Part shown: positions 8,565 to 17,314 of the stretch, piece by piece
Layout: every line of letters begins with the position of its first letter
How positions within the stretch are numbered: the first letter of the stretch is position 1
Origin: JAUSNA01 sp964568885
GTDB taxonomy: Bacteria; Patescibacteriota; Microgenomatia; Levybacterales; GWA1-39-11
Assembly: GCA_964568885.1 (NCBI GenBank)
Contig: CAZMSF010000001.1
Span: 1 to 64,000 of the forward strand
Direction: 5' to 3'
DNA length: 64,000 nucleotides
Made by a program: the position numbers and the translations under genes
The notes under the pieces: model-generated
Databases searched by the model: none
What the model was told of the DNA's origin: nothing
What the model saw: only the letters and a program-made list of their open reading frames with translations

Positions 8565-9191
8565 TTACTGGAACAGTAATTCGTTAAACCGGAATGTTGT
8601 AACCGCATGCTGAAATATTTTGGAGTCATTCACGCTTAATGTCCCGTCTTTTGTGTCAAGGGACAGCTCATATACCCAGTCTTCATGATCGAATGCAACG
8701 GTATTTAAGGAAATTACTCCTTTGTATTTTCCTAATTGTACGCCCTGCAACTCTTTCGATTTTCCTACGCTTGCAAGTCTTGAGGTAAAGTCTTTGTAAT
8801 AGTCAGGGTCCGATTTTTGATTGAAGAGGCGAATTGAATAGAAGCCGTTTCGAAAATAGGTGCATGTTTTACAGGGTAGGTCGGCCGGAGAAAAGGCGAT
8901 GATAAGCCCTCCATTGGGTGATGCTTGAGGATATTCCTGTTCGTGCCAGTCTGCGGGCACTTCAAGAGAAAAATTATATATGGCATTGCTATATGTGCGC
9001 CACGTATCTACCTGAGGCTCTTTGAAAGGCCCCGGCTGTTCACTGCCGCCCGGCTTGTTGAGACTGAAAGTCGATTCGGGCTTGATGTTTTCCTGCTGGT
9101 GAAGGATAAGAGCACCAATGAAGATAAGAACGACTCCGATTATGATTGCGGTAAATATCCATGCTCCCGAAATTTTTGGTTCACTATCCAT
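8565..9191 (-). CDS. Membrane-anchored protein of unknown function
   Basis: From ATG 9191 the protein has 208 aa: a short N-terminus, one membrane helix (about residues 9-31), a linker, then a soluble domain with YNFSLEVPADW, a motif shared with PsbP-like/lipoprotein-type extracellular domains of unknown role. A CKTC pair lies mid-domain. The frame can be extended to GTG 9212, but a TACAAT box sits in that extension, so 9191 is preferred. It is tail to tail with the serine hydrolase (stops abut at 8564/8565). Confidence 0.6.
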   Translation of the reverse strand: MDSEPKISGAWIFTAIIIGVVLIFIGALILHQQENIKPESTFSLNKPGGSEQPGPFKEPQVDTWRTYSNAIYNFSLEVPADWHEQEYPQASPNGGLIIAFSPADLPCKTCTYFRNGFYSIRLFNQKSDPDYYKDFTSRLASVGKSKELQGVQLGKYKGVISLNTVAFDHEDWVYELSLDTKDGTLSVNDSKIFQHAVTTFRFNELLFQ

Positions 9192-9328
9192 AGAGGCGCA
9201 TTCATTGTACACCAGTAATGCAAAATTTCTTTACGAGGGGAAAAAATTCGTTCTTTTGCACATTTCTTACACGCAGTGAAGAAACATGTGCTTACACGTT
9301 TCTTATAAACATGTGCTATTATATTTTG

Positions 9329-9829
9329 GTGAAGAAAAATCGGCAGGTTTTTCTGTTTGTTGTTTTGTTTTTAATTCTTGCCCAAAACCAAGCCACAGCT
9401 GCAGAAACAACCTCGGTTAACATTTCAAATAATGGAAACGGCGCGAGCTCAAGCGTTGAAGTGCACAATAATATAAACTCCTATACTTCGACAAGCACAA
9501 ATTCTACTTCCAAAACTAACATCCGAATAGAGACAAATGGAAAAGTTAAGACATATGAATCGGAAAATGGCGGCAGTGTTCATCTGGAGTCTGACGATGG
9601 AACCGCAAAAGTCGACATCAACAATAATAATGTTAAAGGCACATCAACAACAAACGGTGTGACCCCGACAGTGACAACAGACTCAAATTCCGCTACTGTG
9701 GAGGCAGGGCGCAAAATAGAGATTGCAAAGCAGAAAGCAAAAGAGATGAAAGAAAAGCAAAAAGGATTTTTCGCAAGACTGGAGCAGTATTTTAAGGAGT
9801 TGTTCTCAAAATTCCCTTTCAAATTTTAA
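9329..9829 (+). CDS. Secreted Asn/Ser/Thr-rich protein, unknown
   Basis: From GTG 9329 the protein is 166 aa. It has a signal peptide (MKKNRQVFLFVVLFLILAQ, with cleavage probably after AAA near residue 25), a long low-complexity Asn/Ser/Thr/Gly region, and a basic C-terminal helix. An extended -10 (TGC then TATTAT, 9317-9322) ends 6 nt before this GTG and fixes the start. An open frame reaches back to 9218 but would put the signal peptide internally. I recognise no domain. It overlaps the next gene's stop by 4 bp. Confidence 0.6.
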   Translation: MKKNRQVFLFVVLFLILAQNQATAAETTSVNISNNGNGASSSVEVHNNINSYTSTSTNSTSKTNIRIETNGKVKTYESENGGSVHLESDDGTAKVDINNNNVKGTSTTNGVTPTVTTDSNSATVEAGRKIEIAKQKAKEMKEKQKGFFARLEQYFKELFSKFPFKF

Positions 9830-11004
9830 TCCTTTTTTTGAATGACGTAGACAAACCCTGCCTTATCGTCCGACACGTAAAGGTTACCCCTTTTATCAAA
9901 AGTCATATCCACAGGTCTACCCAAGCTGTCGTCTTTTTGAGTGCCCGGATTAAAGCCCGTCAAAAAATCATCACTTCCAACAATTGTGTTTCCTTTTACT
10001 TTTAGGTGGACAATTTTGTATCCTATTGCTTGTGACCTGTTCCACGACCCATGGTATGAAACGAGCAAATCACCCTGCCAATCAGCGGGAAATTGAGAAG
10101 AGTTGATAAATGTAAGTCCTAATGGAGCCGAATGCGCAGGTATTTCAAAAATGGGTGCTACGGTATCCTTGCAGTCCGCTTTTTTTGTAAACAACAAGTC
10201 GGGTGTTTTATTACCGTAACAATTCGGCCATCCATAGTCCTTGTTGCCTTCCAATATGTTAATTTCATCGGGAGGCGTATTGTCTCCCAGATAGTCTCTC
10301 CCCATCTCTGTAGACCATATTTGTCCGGTTGAGGGATTGATCGCCAAAAAGGCAGCATTTCGAAGGCCACGGGTCCACAAGTGTGCAGTATCGCCTTTTA
10401 TATCTGAAATAAAAACGGACCCTCCCTTTTCAGCCGGTTCAGTACAGACGTTGCAGGTAGAACCGAGGCTGACATATATGGTGCCGTTCTCGTCAATCAC
10501 AATGCTTCTATTATTGTGGTCGGAGTTATTTGGCAAACGGAACAATTGGTTTTTAAATATTGCCTCTTTTCTCTCTTCGTCCCAAAAATATGATGCCACA
10601 CGGTTAACCTCCGCGACAAAAAGACGGCCGTCAAAAAATGCCAAACCATGGACCTTATTTCCCCCAGAGATGATTATCTTATTCTCATCTGCAACTCCGT
10701 TACCGTCTTTATCGGGCAGCGCGGTAACCGTGTTTTCAACAGGATTGGAAACAAGAAGAGTTCCGCCGGGGCTAAATTGTAAATCCCGCGGGTTGCCGAG
10801 GCCTTTGGCAAATACATGAATTGAATATTCTGAGGGAAGAGCAAAGGGAATTGACGGTATCTCCCCAGCCGATTCTTTTTCTTTTTGAGGAGAATTTGTT
10901 TTAGAGGTAAGTTCTTTTAACGGTTCTTTCTTAAGCAGCCTGCCAAACAGCAAAAGTATTGCTATCAATCCGACCAGCAAAACTGCAATCACAAACCTTT
11001 TCAT
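9826..11004 (-). CDS. PQQ-dependent sugar dehydrogenase (glucose/sorbosone type)
   Basis: This 392-aa protein has an N-terminal membrane anchor (about 4-22) and a six-bladed beta-propeller typical of the soluble glucose/L-sorbosone dehydrogenase family: GNPRDLQFSPGG, VHGLAFFDGRLFVAE, the EMGRDYLGDNTPPDEIN loop, YGWPNCYGN, and FDKRGNLYVSDD at the end. Known relatives oxidise sugars with PQQ outside the membrane. No PQQ synthesis gene is visible here, so the cofactor would be scavenged or the protein may have another role. It lies 3 bp downstream of msrB in the same operon. Confidence 0.85.
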   Translation of the reverse strand: MKRFVIAVLLVGLIAILLLFGRLLKKEPLKELTSKTNSPQKEKESAGEIPSIPFALPSEYSIHVFAKGLGNPRDLQFSPGGTLLVSNPVENTVTALPDKDGNGVADENKIIISGGNKVHGLAFFDGRLFVAEVNRVASYFWDEERKEAIFKNQLFRLPNNSDHNNRSIVIDENGTIYVSLGSTCNVCTEPAEKGGSVFISDIKGDTAHLWTRGLRNAAFLAINPSTGQIWSTEMGRDYLGDNTPPDEINILEGNKDYGWPNCYGNKTPDLLFTKKADCKDTVAPIFEIPAHSAPLGLTFINSSQFPADWQGDLLVSYHGSWNRSQAIGYKIVHLKVKGNTIVGSDDFLTGFNPGTQKDDSLGRPVDMTFDKRGNLYVSDDKAGFVYVIQKKD

Positions 11005-11007
11005 TTC

Positions 11008-11391
11008 TTACTCGTGAAGTACATGCGGCAATTCCTTCTCTATTGGCACAAACCGGATAGATAATGAATTAACACAATGCCTGGTGTTCTTTTCGGTAAG
11101 CTGCTCTCCCTCAAATACATGCCCCAAATGAGCACTACAATTTGCGCACTGTATTTCGGTTCTTTCTCCGTCTTCGTCGGGAATTCTTTTTACCGCTCCC
11201 GGATAGTTTTCATCAAATGAAGGCCACCCACAGCCGGCATCAAACTTGCTTTTTGATGTAAAAAGCGGAGCGTTGCACCTTCTGCATATAAATGTTCCGT
11301 CCTTGAAAAAATCATCATACTCCCCACTAAAAGCAATTTCGGTTCCCTTATGTGCAATCACATCCTCTTCTTCGGGCGTCAGTGCATTCAT
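11008..11391 (-). CDS. msrB: Peptide-methionine (R)-S-oxide reductase
   Basis: This 127-aa protein is a complete MsrB domain. It has the zinc-binding CxxC pairs (CRRC and CANC), the GCGWPSF motif, and the catalytic Cys in RHCVNSLSIRF. It reduces methionine-R-sulfoxide in proteins. There is no signal peptide. TACAAT (11398-11403) ends exactly 6 nt before ATG 11391, so it is predicted leaderless. The downstream dehydrogenase gene follows by 3 bp. Confidence 0.95.
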   Translation of the reverse strand: MNALTPEEEDVIAHKGTEIAFSGEYDDFFKDGTFICRRCNAPLFTSKSKFDAGCGWPSFDENYPGAVKRIPDEDGERTEIQCANCSAHLGHVFEGEQLTEKNTRHCVNSLSIRFVPIEKELPHVLHE

Positions 11392-11428
11392 TCTTTTATT
11401 GTACCCGTATCGTGTTCCAAAGAAAAGT

Positions 11429-11716
11429 CTAGAGCGATCTTAAGATCTTCTCATCGCTTTTGACGGCCGGTTCTTTTATGTCGTTTGAGATCTGTTGCGA
11501 CTGTTTCTCCACTTCCTTTCGCGTCTCTTTCAGCTCCTCTCCCGCCTTTGATAACACATCTGCCGCCTGCTTTTTAAATGTTCTTATTGAGTGAACTACC
11601 TTTCGCCTATTATTTCTGTCGGTAAGCGCCAGGGCTGCTGCCGTCAATCCTGCTCCTAAGAGAGCTCCCGCCAAACCAACTGTTGCAACAACATTTACTC
11701 TTTTTTCTTCCTGCAT
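11429..11716 (-). CDS. YtxH-like small membrane protein
   Basis: This 95-aa protein has an N-terminal Gly/Ala-rich membrane helix (VGLAGALLGAGLTAAALAL, about 12-32) followed by a charged, helical tail with KQAADVLSKAGEELKETRKE, matching the YtxH/general-stress layout. A GAAAGGAGGTGA ribosome site sits 6 nt before ATG 11716. It belongs to the SD-led small, possibly stress-related genes of this window. Confidence 0.75.
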   Translation of the reverse strand: MQEEKRVNVVATVGLAGALLGAGLTAAALALTDRNNRRKVVHSIRTFKKQAADVLSKAGEELKETRKEVEKQSQQISNDIKEPAVKSDEKILRSL

Positions 11717-11819
11717 TTATCTTCACCTCCTTTCATCTAAACATTGTAATGCCAATAGCTATTCATACGCGTGTGAAAAAAGAAAGAATTGTAAAAGACA
11801 TTGTATAATGTGTACTGAG

Positions 11820-12944
11820 ATGAAAAAAATTCTGCTTGTGATAGTGGCTCTTTCTATCCTTTTTTTCCATTGCACGGCGGACCTTTTTGCACAACAAAAT
11901 ACGCCGCCTGCAACGGGCCAAAATTCTGTTGAAGCAGTGGTCACGAACGTAATCGAAAACAGTGAAATTATTGAAAATACCGGCAACAAACACCCCTACC
12001 AAAAGCTTGAGCTATTGGGTTTGAGCGGTAAATATAAAGGAAAGAAGGTGGTAATTGAAAACGGTAAATACGACCAAAGTGGAGTCATTACATATAGTAC
12101 CGGGGACACTATTGTTGTGGCTGTCGAGAAAAATGACAAGGGGCAGGACATGCTGACTATCACAGATTACGTAAGGCGCACTCCGCTGCTTCTGCTTTTC
12201 TCCATTTTTGCGATTTTGGCAATTGTAATAGGAGGAAGACGAGGGGCAAGCTCTTTAATTGGTATGGGAGTCACATTCGGTATATTATTTCTTTTCGTTC
12301 TTCCGCAGGTATCAAAAGGGGTAAGTCCCATTTTGGTTGTCGTTGCCGCATCATCCCTTATAATTCCTATAACTTTTTTCCTCTCACATGGCATAAACAA
12401 AAAAACGGCATGCGCAATAATCGGTACTCTTATTGCGCTTTTTATCACCGGGCTGCTTTCGGCATATTTCGTGAACGCAGCTCACTTGAGCGGTTTTGCG
12501 TCAGAGGAAGCATCGTACTTGAATATTATCAAAAAGGGCTCAATTGATATAAAAGGGTTACTCTTGGGCGGCATAATTATCGGTCTTCTCGGTGTTCTTC
12601 AAGATATTACCGTTTCTCAGGCTGCTATTGTTTATCAATTAAAAAGCGCGAACCGTTCGATAAAGCTATATGAATTATTCAAAAGAGCAATGGATGTAGG
12701 CCGCGACCATATCGCATCTATGGTGAACACATTGATTTTAGTCTATGCCGGAGCTTCCCTTCCCCTACTTCTCCTATTCATAAATAATCCCCTCCCATTC
12801 TCGTCGGTCGTCAATTTTGAAATAATTGCCGAAGAGGTGGTCCGAACCCTTGTTTCAAGCATCGGGCTCATTCTTGCGGTGCCCATAACAACCGCTCTTA
12901 CCGCTCTTTTTGTTGAGGTAACCTATAAATCTAAAGAAAAGTGA
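11820..12944 (+). CDS. YibE/F-family membrane protein
   Basis: This 374-aa protein has a signal peptide (MKKILLVIVALSILFF...), an extracellular beta domain (about 30-115) and about seven to eight membrane helices with GGRRGASSLIGMGVTFGILFLF and GLLGVLQDITVSQAAIVYQL, characteristic of YibE/F. The family is proposed to be a transporter, substrate unknown. ATG 11820 is preferred over ATG 11808, which overlaps a TATAAT (11804-11809). It overlaps the DUF192 gene by 14 bp, tail to tail. Confidence 0.85.
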   Translation: MKKILLVIVALSILFFHCTADLFAQQNTPPATGQNSVEAVVTNVIENSEIIENTGNKHPYQKLELLGLSGKYKGKKVVIENGKYDQSGVITYSTGDTIVVAVEKNDKGQDMLTITDYVRRTPLLLLFSIFAILAIVIGGRRGASSLIGMGVTFGILFLFVLPQVSKGVSPILVVVAASSLIIPITFFLSHGINKKTACAIIGTLIALFITGLLSAYFVNAAHLSGFASEEASYLNIIKKGSIDIKGLLLGGIIIGLLGVLQDITVSQAAIVYQLKSANRSIKLYELFKRAMDVGRDHIASMVNTLILVYAGASLPLLLLFINNPLPFSSVVNFEIIAEEVVRTLVSSIGLILAVPITTALTALFVEVTYKSKEK

Positions 12945-13236
12945 GAGTAATTTTTTCACCTATTTTGAGTTTGATTTTTTCAATTGTTCCCCCAGGCAAC
13001 TCTATTACCCGGTAATATTTCGGATTCCATACAAAAACACGGTTAGGCAACAGTGCTCTTTTTAAAAGACAAACGGTATTATGCTCGTCAAGGATAACAA
13101 TGTCTATCGGAAATCTGACGAAAAATGTGTGTATTCCCCACCTGGTTGTAAAGAAAACGGCTTGAGGACTCTTTCTTCCCATAAGACCAAGCGATGCCTC
13201 CCATGCCATCAACAACCTCACCTTCAATTCCTTCAT
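12931..13236 (-). CDS. DUF192 family protein
   Basis: From ATG 13236 the protein is 101 aa and carries the DUF192 core: GLMGRKS, GIHTFFVRFPIDIVILDEH and the FVWNPKYYRVIELPGG segment. The family has no agreed function. The longer open frame runs into obgE. The start is fixed by an extended -10 (TGC then TACACT, 13243-13248) ending 6 nt before ATG 13236. It is divergent from obgE. Confidence 0.85.
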   Translation of the reverse strand: MKELKVRLLMAWEASLGLMGRKSPQAVFFTTRWGIHTFFVRFPIDIVILDEHNTVCLLKRALLPNRVFVWNPKYYRVIELPGGTIEKIKLKIGEKITLTFL

Positions 13237-13242
13237 CCAAAA

Positions 13243-13264
13243 AGTGTAGCACATAGGGTACAAT
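13243..13264. promoter_or_regulatory. Back-to-back leaderless promoters (DUF192 / obgE)
   Basis: On the minus strand TACACT (13243-13248) drives the DUF192 gene. On the plus strand TACAAT (13259-13264) ends 6 nt before the obgE ATG at 13271. Only 34 bp separate the two start codons, so both -10 boxes and both transcription starts are packed in between. Confidence 0.75.
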
Positions 13265-13270
13265 ACGGAT

Positions 13271-14230
13271 ATGAGTCTTATAGATGATGTAAAAATTACC
13301 GTTAAAGCCGGTGACGGAGGGAATGGCGCATCTGCAAAAAAACAAGTTTTCGGAAGCAAAAAAACCGTTCCGGACGGCGGAAACGGCGGGAACGGAGGAA
13401 ATATATATTTCAAAGGGTCAGCAAACGTCTCTGATTTATCCGAGTTTCAGTTCAAAAAAACCATAAAGGGAGAAAATGGTGTAAGCGGTCAGCACAAGGA
13501 TTTGGACGGTGCAAACGGGAATGATGTATATGTTTTGGTTCCTTTTGGTACTACAGTTAAAGACGAGGAAACGGGCGAATGGACCGAAATACTAACAGAG
13601 GAACCTTTCTGTGTTGCATATGGAGGTCACGGCGGAATGGGTAATCATGACTATCAGCCGGATTTAAAAAAAATGGTAGCAAGAAAAGCCGATGGAGAGC
13701 GGGGAGAGGAAAGAAAGCTTCACCTCGTTCTCAATCTTATTGCCGACGTCGGACTCGTAGGTCTTCCTAACGCCGGAAAAAGTTCGTTGCTGAAAAAGCT
13801 TACCAAAGCAACTCCTAAAGTTGGAAACTATCCGTTCACCACCTTGGAGCCAAATCTTGGCGCGCTTGACAATATAATTATTGCAGATATACCCGGGCTC
13901 ATCGCAGGTGCTTCGGGGGGGAAAGGGCTGGGTCTGACTTTTCTCAAGCATATAAAAAAAACAAAAGTTCTGTTCCATTGTATCTCCTGTGAGGAGAAAG
14001 ATGTGCTTAAAGCATATGAGACAGTAAGAAAGGAATTTGAAGAGTTCGACAAAACACTTCTTACAAAAAAAGAAATAATTCTTCTTACTAAAAAAGACTT
14101 GGCTGACGAAAAAATTCGTCAAGAAAACAAAGAGCTATTTGAGAAAAAAGGATTGAGCGTTTTAGAGGTCTCGGTTTACGATGACAATAGCATAAAAGAT
14201 CTTAAAGAAAAAATTATTTCTTCCCTTTAA
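13271..14230 (+). CDS. obgE: Obg-family GTPase, short form
   Basis: This 319-aa protein has the Gly-rich Obg fold (residues 1-155) and a G domain: P-loop GLPNAGKSS (about 163), switch I region YPFTTLEPNLG, DIPGLI (G3) and TKKD (G4, usually NKxD). Obg proteins bind the 50S ribosomal subunit and link GTP level to growth. It ends after the G domain and lacks the C-terminal OCT domain found in longer homologues. The ATG at 13271 is fixed by TACAAT 6 nt upstream. Confidence 0.95.
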   Translation: MSLIDDVKITVKAGDGGNGASAKKQVFGSKKTVPDGGNGGNGGNIYFKGSANVSDLSEFQFKKTIKGENGVSGQHKDLDGANGNDVYVLVPFGTTVKDEETGEWTEILTEEPFCVAYGGHGGMGNHDYQPDLKKMVARKADGERGEERKLHLVLNLIADVGLVGLPNAGKSSLLKKLTKATPKVGNYPFTTLEPNLGALDNIIIADIPGLIAGASGGKGLGLTFLKHIKKTKVLFHCISCEEKDVLKAYETVRKEFEEFDKTLLTKKEIILLTKKDLADEKIRQENKELFEKKGLSVLEVSVYDDNSIKDLKEKIISSL

Positions 14231-14271
14231 CTTTCAGCGATAATTCAGTTTTCATTTGGTACAATACCGCT

Positions 14272-14946
14272 ATGCGCGTGCTACTGGTAGAAGACGAGCA
14301 CAAAATTGCAAATTCGATAAAAAAAGGGCTCGAACAAGAGTCTTTTGCAGTTGATGTTACATACGAGGGGACAAGCGGTTACGACTATGCGGTAAGTGAG
14401 GAATACGATGCGATAATTCTTGACCGGCTTCTACCGGGCATAGACGGCATAGAAATCTGTAAAAAACTGCGGGAAAACAACATCCATACCCCCATACTAA
14501 TGCTGACGGCTTTTGGGGAAGTTCATGACCGCGTTGAAGGGCTCAATAGCGGAGCCGACGACTATCTCCCAAAGCCATTTGCTTTCACAGAACTCCTCGC
14601 CCGTCTCCGGGCACTCACGAGAAGACCCCATTCATCCTTGACTACTCAGTTAAAAGTTGACGGTCTCACATTGGACAGCGTTACATTTGATGTGAAACGG
14701 GATGGAATTACAATTTCTCTTTCAAACAAGGAATTTTCATTACTTGAGTACCTCATAAGACATAAGGGGACAATCATCAAGAAGGAACAAATCATCAATC
14801 ATGTGTGGAATTATGATTCGGATGTTCTCCCTAACTCTGTCGAGGTATATATTACCCATCTTCGGAACAAAATCGACAAACCTTTTAGAAACAAAAAGGC
14901 ACTTATTACGACAGTGAGAGGTTTTGGGTATAAAATATCGGACTAA
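14272..14946 (+). CDS. OmpR/PhoB-family response regulator
   Basis: This 224-aa protein has a receiver domain (LLVEDEHKIA acidic pocket, phospho-acceptor in LDRLLPGIDG, K in PKPF) and a winged-helix DNA-binding domain (about 128-222) with SNKEFSLLEYLIRHKG. TGG plus TACAAT (extended -10, 14260-14265) ends 6 nt before ATG 14272. It heads a six-gene run: regulator, kinase, MacA-like, MacB ATPase, MacB permease and DUF5666 protein. It therefore probably controls the exporter. Confidence 0.95.
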   Translation: MRVLLVEDEHKIANSIKKGLEQESFAVDVTYEGTSGYDYAVSEEYDAIILDRLLPGIDGIEICKKLRENNIHTPILMLTAFGEVHDRVEGLNSGADDYLPKPFAFTELLARLRALTRRPHSSLTTQLKVDGLTLDSVTFDVKRDGITISLSNKEFSLLEYLIRHKGTIIKKEQIINHVWNYDSDVLPNSVEVYITHLRNKIDKPFRNKKALITTVRGFGYKISD

Positions 14947-14947
14947 T

Positions 14948-15949
14948 ATGTTTCACTCTACCCGCCTCAAATTAACAGCCTGGTACCTCCTTCTCATAAT
15001 GCTCATCAGCTTTATTTTTAGCGTTGTAATTTTTGTAGACGTCAATCGCGAGCTTGTGAGATTTGAACATTACCAGGAATTGCGCCAGACACGCATAAGG
15101 GAACAATTTGGTGAAGAGCAAGTGCCCGCTGAAACGAACCCTTTTGACGAACAGCTAGTATATGAAGCAAGAAGCAGGCTCATTGCAAGCCTTATCGTTC
15201 TTAATATCTGTATTTTAGCCGGAGCTGGAGTTGCAGGATATTTTCTTGCCGGGCGCACACTGGACCCGATAAAAAGAGCCGTTGAGGATCAAGCACGCTT
15301 CATCGGAGATGCTTCGCACGAATTAAAAACTCCACTCACTACCCTCCGGTCGGAAATCGAAGTGTATCTAATGGGAAAAAAGCGGACGCTTGCCGAGTCG
15401 GATGCGATACTTAAAAGCAATCTCGAAGAAGTAATCCGTCTCCAAGGTTTGACAGACAACCTCATGCGACTTGCCACTCTTGAGAGCCCGGAAATAAGTT
15501 TTGAGAAAATTGAACTGGTGAATGTCCTTAGCAGCGCAATCAAAAGCGTTCAAGCCGTCGCCCGCGAAAAGAACATTACAATACAAAATAAATCGACAAG
15601 GTTAAACGTTGTCGGGAACTCGAAAAGCCTTACTCAACTTTTTACCATTCTTCTTGATAATGCGATTAAATACAGCACAAACAATACCAAAATTACCATC
15701 CGTTCGAGTGTTTATGGAGGGGTTGCGACAATTAAAGTCGTTGACCAGGGCATAGGAATAGCAGAAAGTGAGCTTGAAAAGATTTTTGACCGTTTTTACC
15801 GAGTAGACAAAAGCAGAAACTCTTCCGATGTACCGGGATACGGATTGGGGCTCTCTATCGCAAGGGAAATTGTCGTGATGCATAGCGGAGCAATTTCTTG
15901 TGTTTCCTCAAAAAAAGGTTCAACCTTTATTGTTGAGTTGCCTGTGTAG
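14948..15949 (+). CDS. Membrane sensor histidine kinase
   Basis: From ATG 14948 (1 bp after the regulator's stop) the protein is 333 aa. It has two membrane helices (about 10-30 and 80-102) framing a small extracellular loop. The H box is DASHELKTPL (His about 122), the N box DNAIKYS, then G boxes DQGIGIAE and GYGLGLSIA. It should phosphorylate the adjacent response regulator. The sensed signal is unknown; the gene order suggests an envelope or export-related cue. Confidence 0.93.
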   Translation: MFHSTRLKLTAWYLLLIMLISFIFSVVIFVDVNRELVRFEHYQELRQTRIREQFGEEQVPAETNPFDEQLVYEARSRLIASLIVLNICILAGAGVAGYFLAGRTLDPIKRAVEDQARFIGDASHELKTPLTTLRSEIEVYLMGKKRTLAESDAILKSNLEEVIRLQGLTDNLMRLATLESPEISFEKIELVNVLSSAIKSVQAVAREKNITIQNKSTRLNVVGNSKSLTQLFTILLDNAIKYSTNNTKITIRSSVYGGVATIKVVDQGIGIAESELEKIFDRFYRVDKSRNSSDVPGYGLGLSIAREIVVMHSGAISCVSSKKGSTFIVELPV

Positions 15950-15987
15950 TTGTAGTATTCAGTCTATTTTCAGCTGGTGCGAATAGA

Positions 15988-17313
15988 ATGCGTAAAAAAG
16001 ATAGTATGGGTGTATACATTCCAAAATTTATAAAAAAATTGCCATTCAAAGCGAAATTGATAGGTTCAATTGCGATAATTTTATTGGCTCTTTTTGCTGT
16101 ATCAAATTTGAGCAAAAAGCAGTCATCCTTTTCGTACCAAACGGTGCAGGTTCTACGGGAAAGCATTATAGAAAGCGTTACCGAGAGCGGTAACGTAACG
16201 TCCAATAGTCAAACAAATATCGGGTCTCCGACAAATGGTGTCATTTCAGAGGTTTTTGTAAGAAACGGGGACGAAGTTTCGGCAGGTCAACAACTTTTTA
16301 GTGTCCGTTCGACAGCAACTCCTCAAGAGCAGGCACAAGCGTATGCCAATTATTTATCCGCCCAGAATTCGTTGAATTCGGCGACCGCAAAACTCAACTC
16401 CCTCCAGTCTGCTCTTTTTAAAGCAAACCAGGCATTCATCAACGACCGCGGAGTTCAAAATCCTTCAGACCAGCAAAAAACTGACCCTAAGTACATTGAA
16501 GAGAATGCCGATTGGCTGCAAGCTGAGGCCGATTACAAAAATCAGCAAGGGGTTATTGCTGCCGCTCAGGCAAGCCATAACAGCGCTTCCCTTGCATATG
16601 CGGCAACACAAGATTCAACGGTGACTGCTCCGATATCAGGAACGGTCGCAAATTTCTCTCTTGAGGCAGGAAGCAATGTTACTGCAACGGGCACGACCTA
16701 CAACAACAGCAACTCCTCGGCAAATTCCACCAGCCAGGGTACTCAGGTACTGGTTTTGGGTAATTTTTCTCAGCTTTCGATTAAAGCACCTATTAACGAA
16801 GTTGATATCTCAAAAATTAAGACGGGGCAAAAGGCAACTGTGACGTTTGATGCATTTCCCGACCAAACGTTCGTCGGAAAGGTGACAAGCATTGACACTA
16901 TTGGAGCAAACTCATCGGGTGTCGTCACATTCAATGCATATATTTCCCTCATTCTTCCCCCTGCCACAATCAGGCCGGGGATGAGTGCTACGGCCGTAAT
17001 ACAAATTGCCAGGCATGACAATGTATTGTCCGTTCCAGCAGCTGCAATTCAGACCACAAACGGAACATCGACAGTGCAACGTATGAGGAATGGAAATATT
17101 GAGGTTGTTGAAGTTGAAACCGGTATCTCATCGGATACAAATACCGAAATTCTTTCAGGCATCTCGGAGGGAGATACCATCATAATAGGTTCGCAGTCTA
17201 CGACGGCCCAAGGAGCAGCTTCCCCCTTCAGTGGACTCAATAGGGGTTTTGGAGGGTTTGGGGGTGGAGGAAATCTGAGAGTTGTCGGCGGCGGTACAAG
17301 GCAAGGACGGTAA
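15988..17313 (+). CDS. MacA/HlyD-type periplasmic adaptor subunit
   Basis: This 441-aa protein has an N-terminal membrane anchor (about 22-40), a biotinyl-lipoyl-like domain split by a helical coiled hairpin (about 65-205, AQAYANYLSAQNSLNSATAKLNS), then beta-barrel domains (VDISKIKTGQKATVTFDAFP). The C-terminus is Gly-rich (GGFGGGGN). It links a MacB-type ABC transporter to its cargo. In a monoderm cell it would act outside the membrane without an outer-membrane channel. It is followed at 1 bp by the ATPase gene. Confidence 0.9.
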   Translation: MRKKDSMGVYIPKFIKKLPFKAKLIGSIAIILLALFAVSNLSKKQSSFSYQTVQVLRESIIESVTESGNVTSNSQTNIGSPTNGVISEVFVRNGDEVSAGQQLFSVRSTATPQEQAQAYANYLSAQNSLNSATAKLNSLQSALFKANQAFINDRGVQNPSDQQKTDPKYIEENADWLQAEADYKNQQGVIAAAQASHNSASLAYAATQDSTVTAPISGTVANFSLEAGSNVTATGTTYNNSNSSANSTSQGTQVLVLGNFSQLSIKAPINEVDISKIKTGQKATVTFDAFPDQTFVGKVTSIDTIGANSSGVVTFNAYISLILPPATIRPGMSATAVIQIARHDNVLSVPAAAIQTTNGTSTVQRMRNGNIEVVEVETGISSDTNTEILSGISEGDTIIIGSQSTTAQGAASPFSGLNRGFGGFGGGGNLRVVGGGTRQGR

Positions 17314-17314
17314 T

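Noticed and set aside
13664..14122. 152-codon minus-strand frame inside obgE
   Set aside because: It is antisense to a conserved GTPase, has Phe/Cys-rich composition and no promoter or ribosome site.
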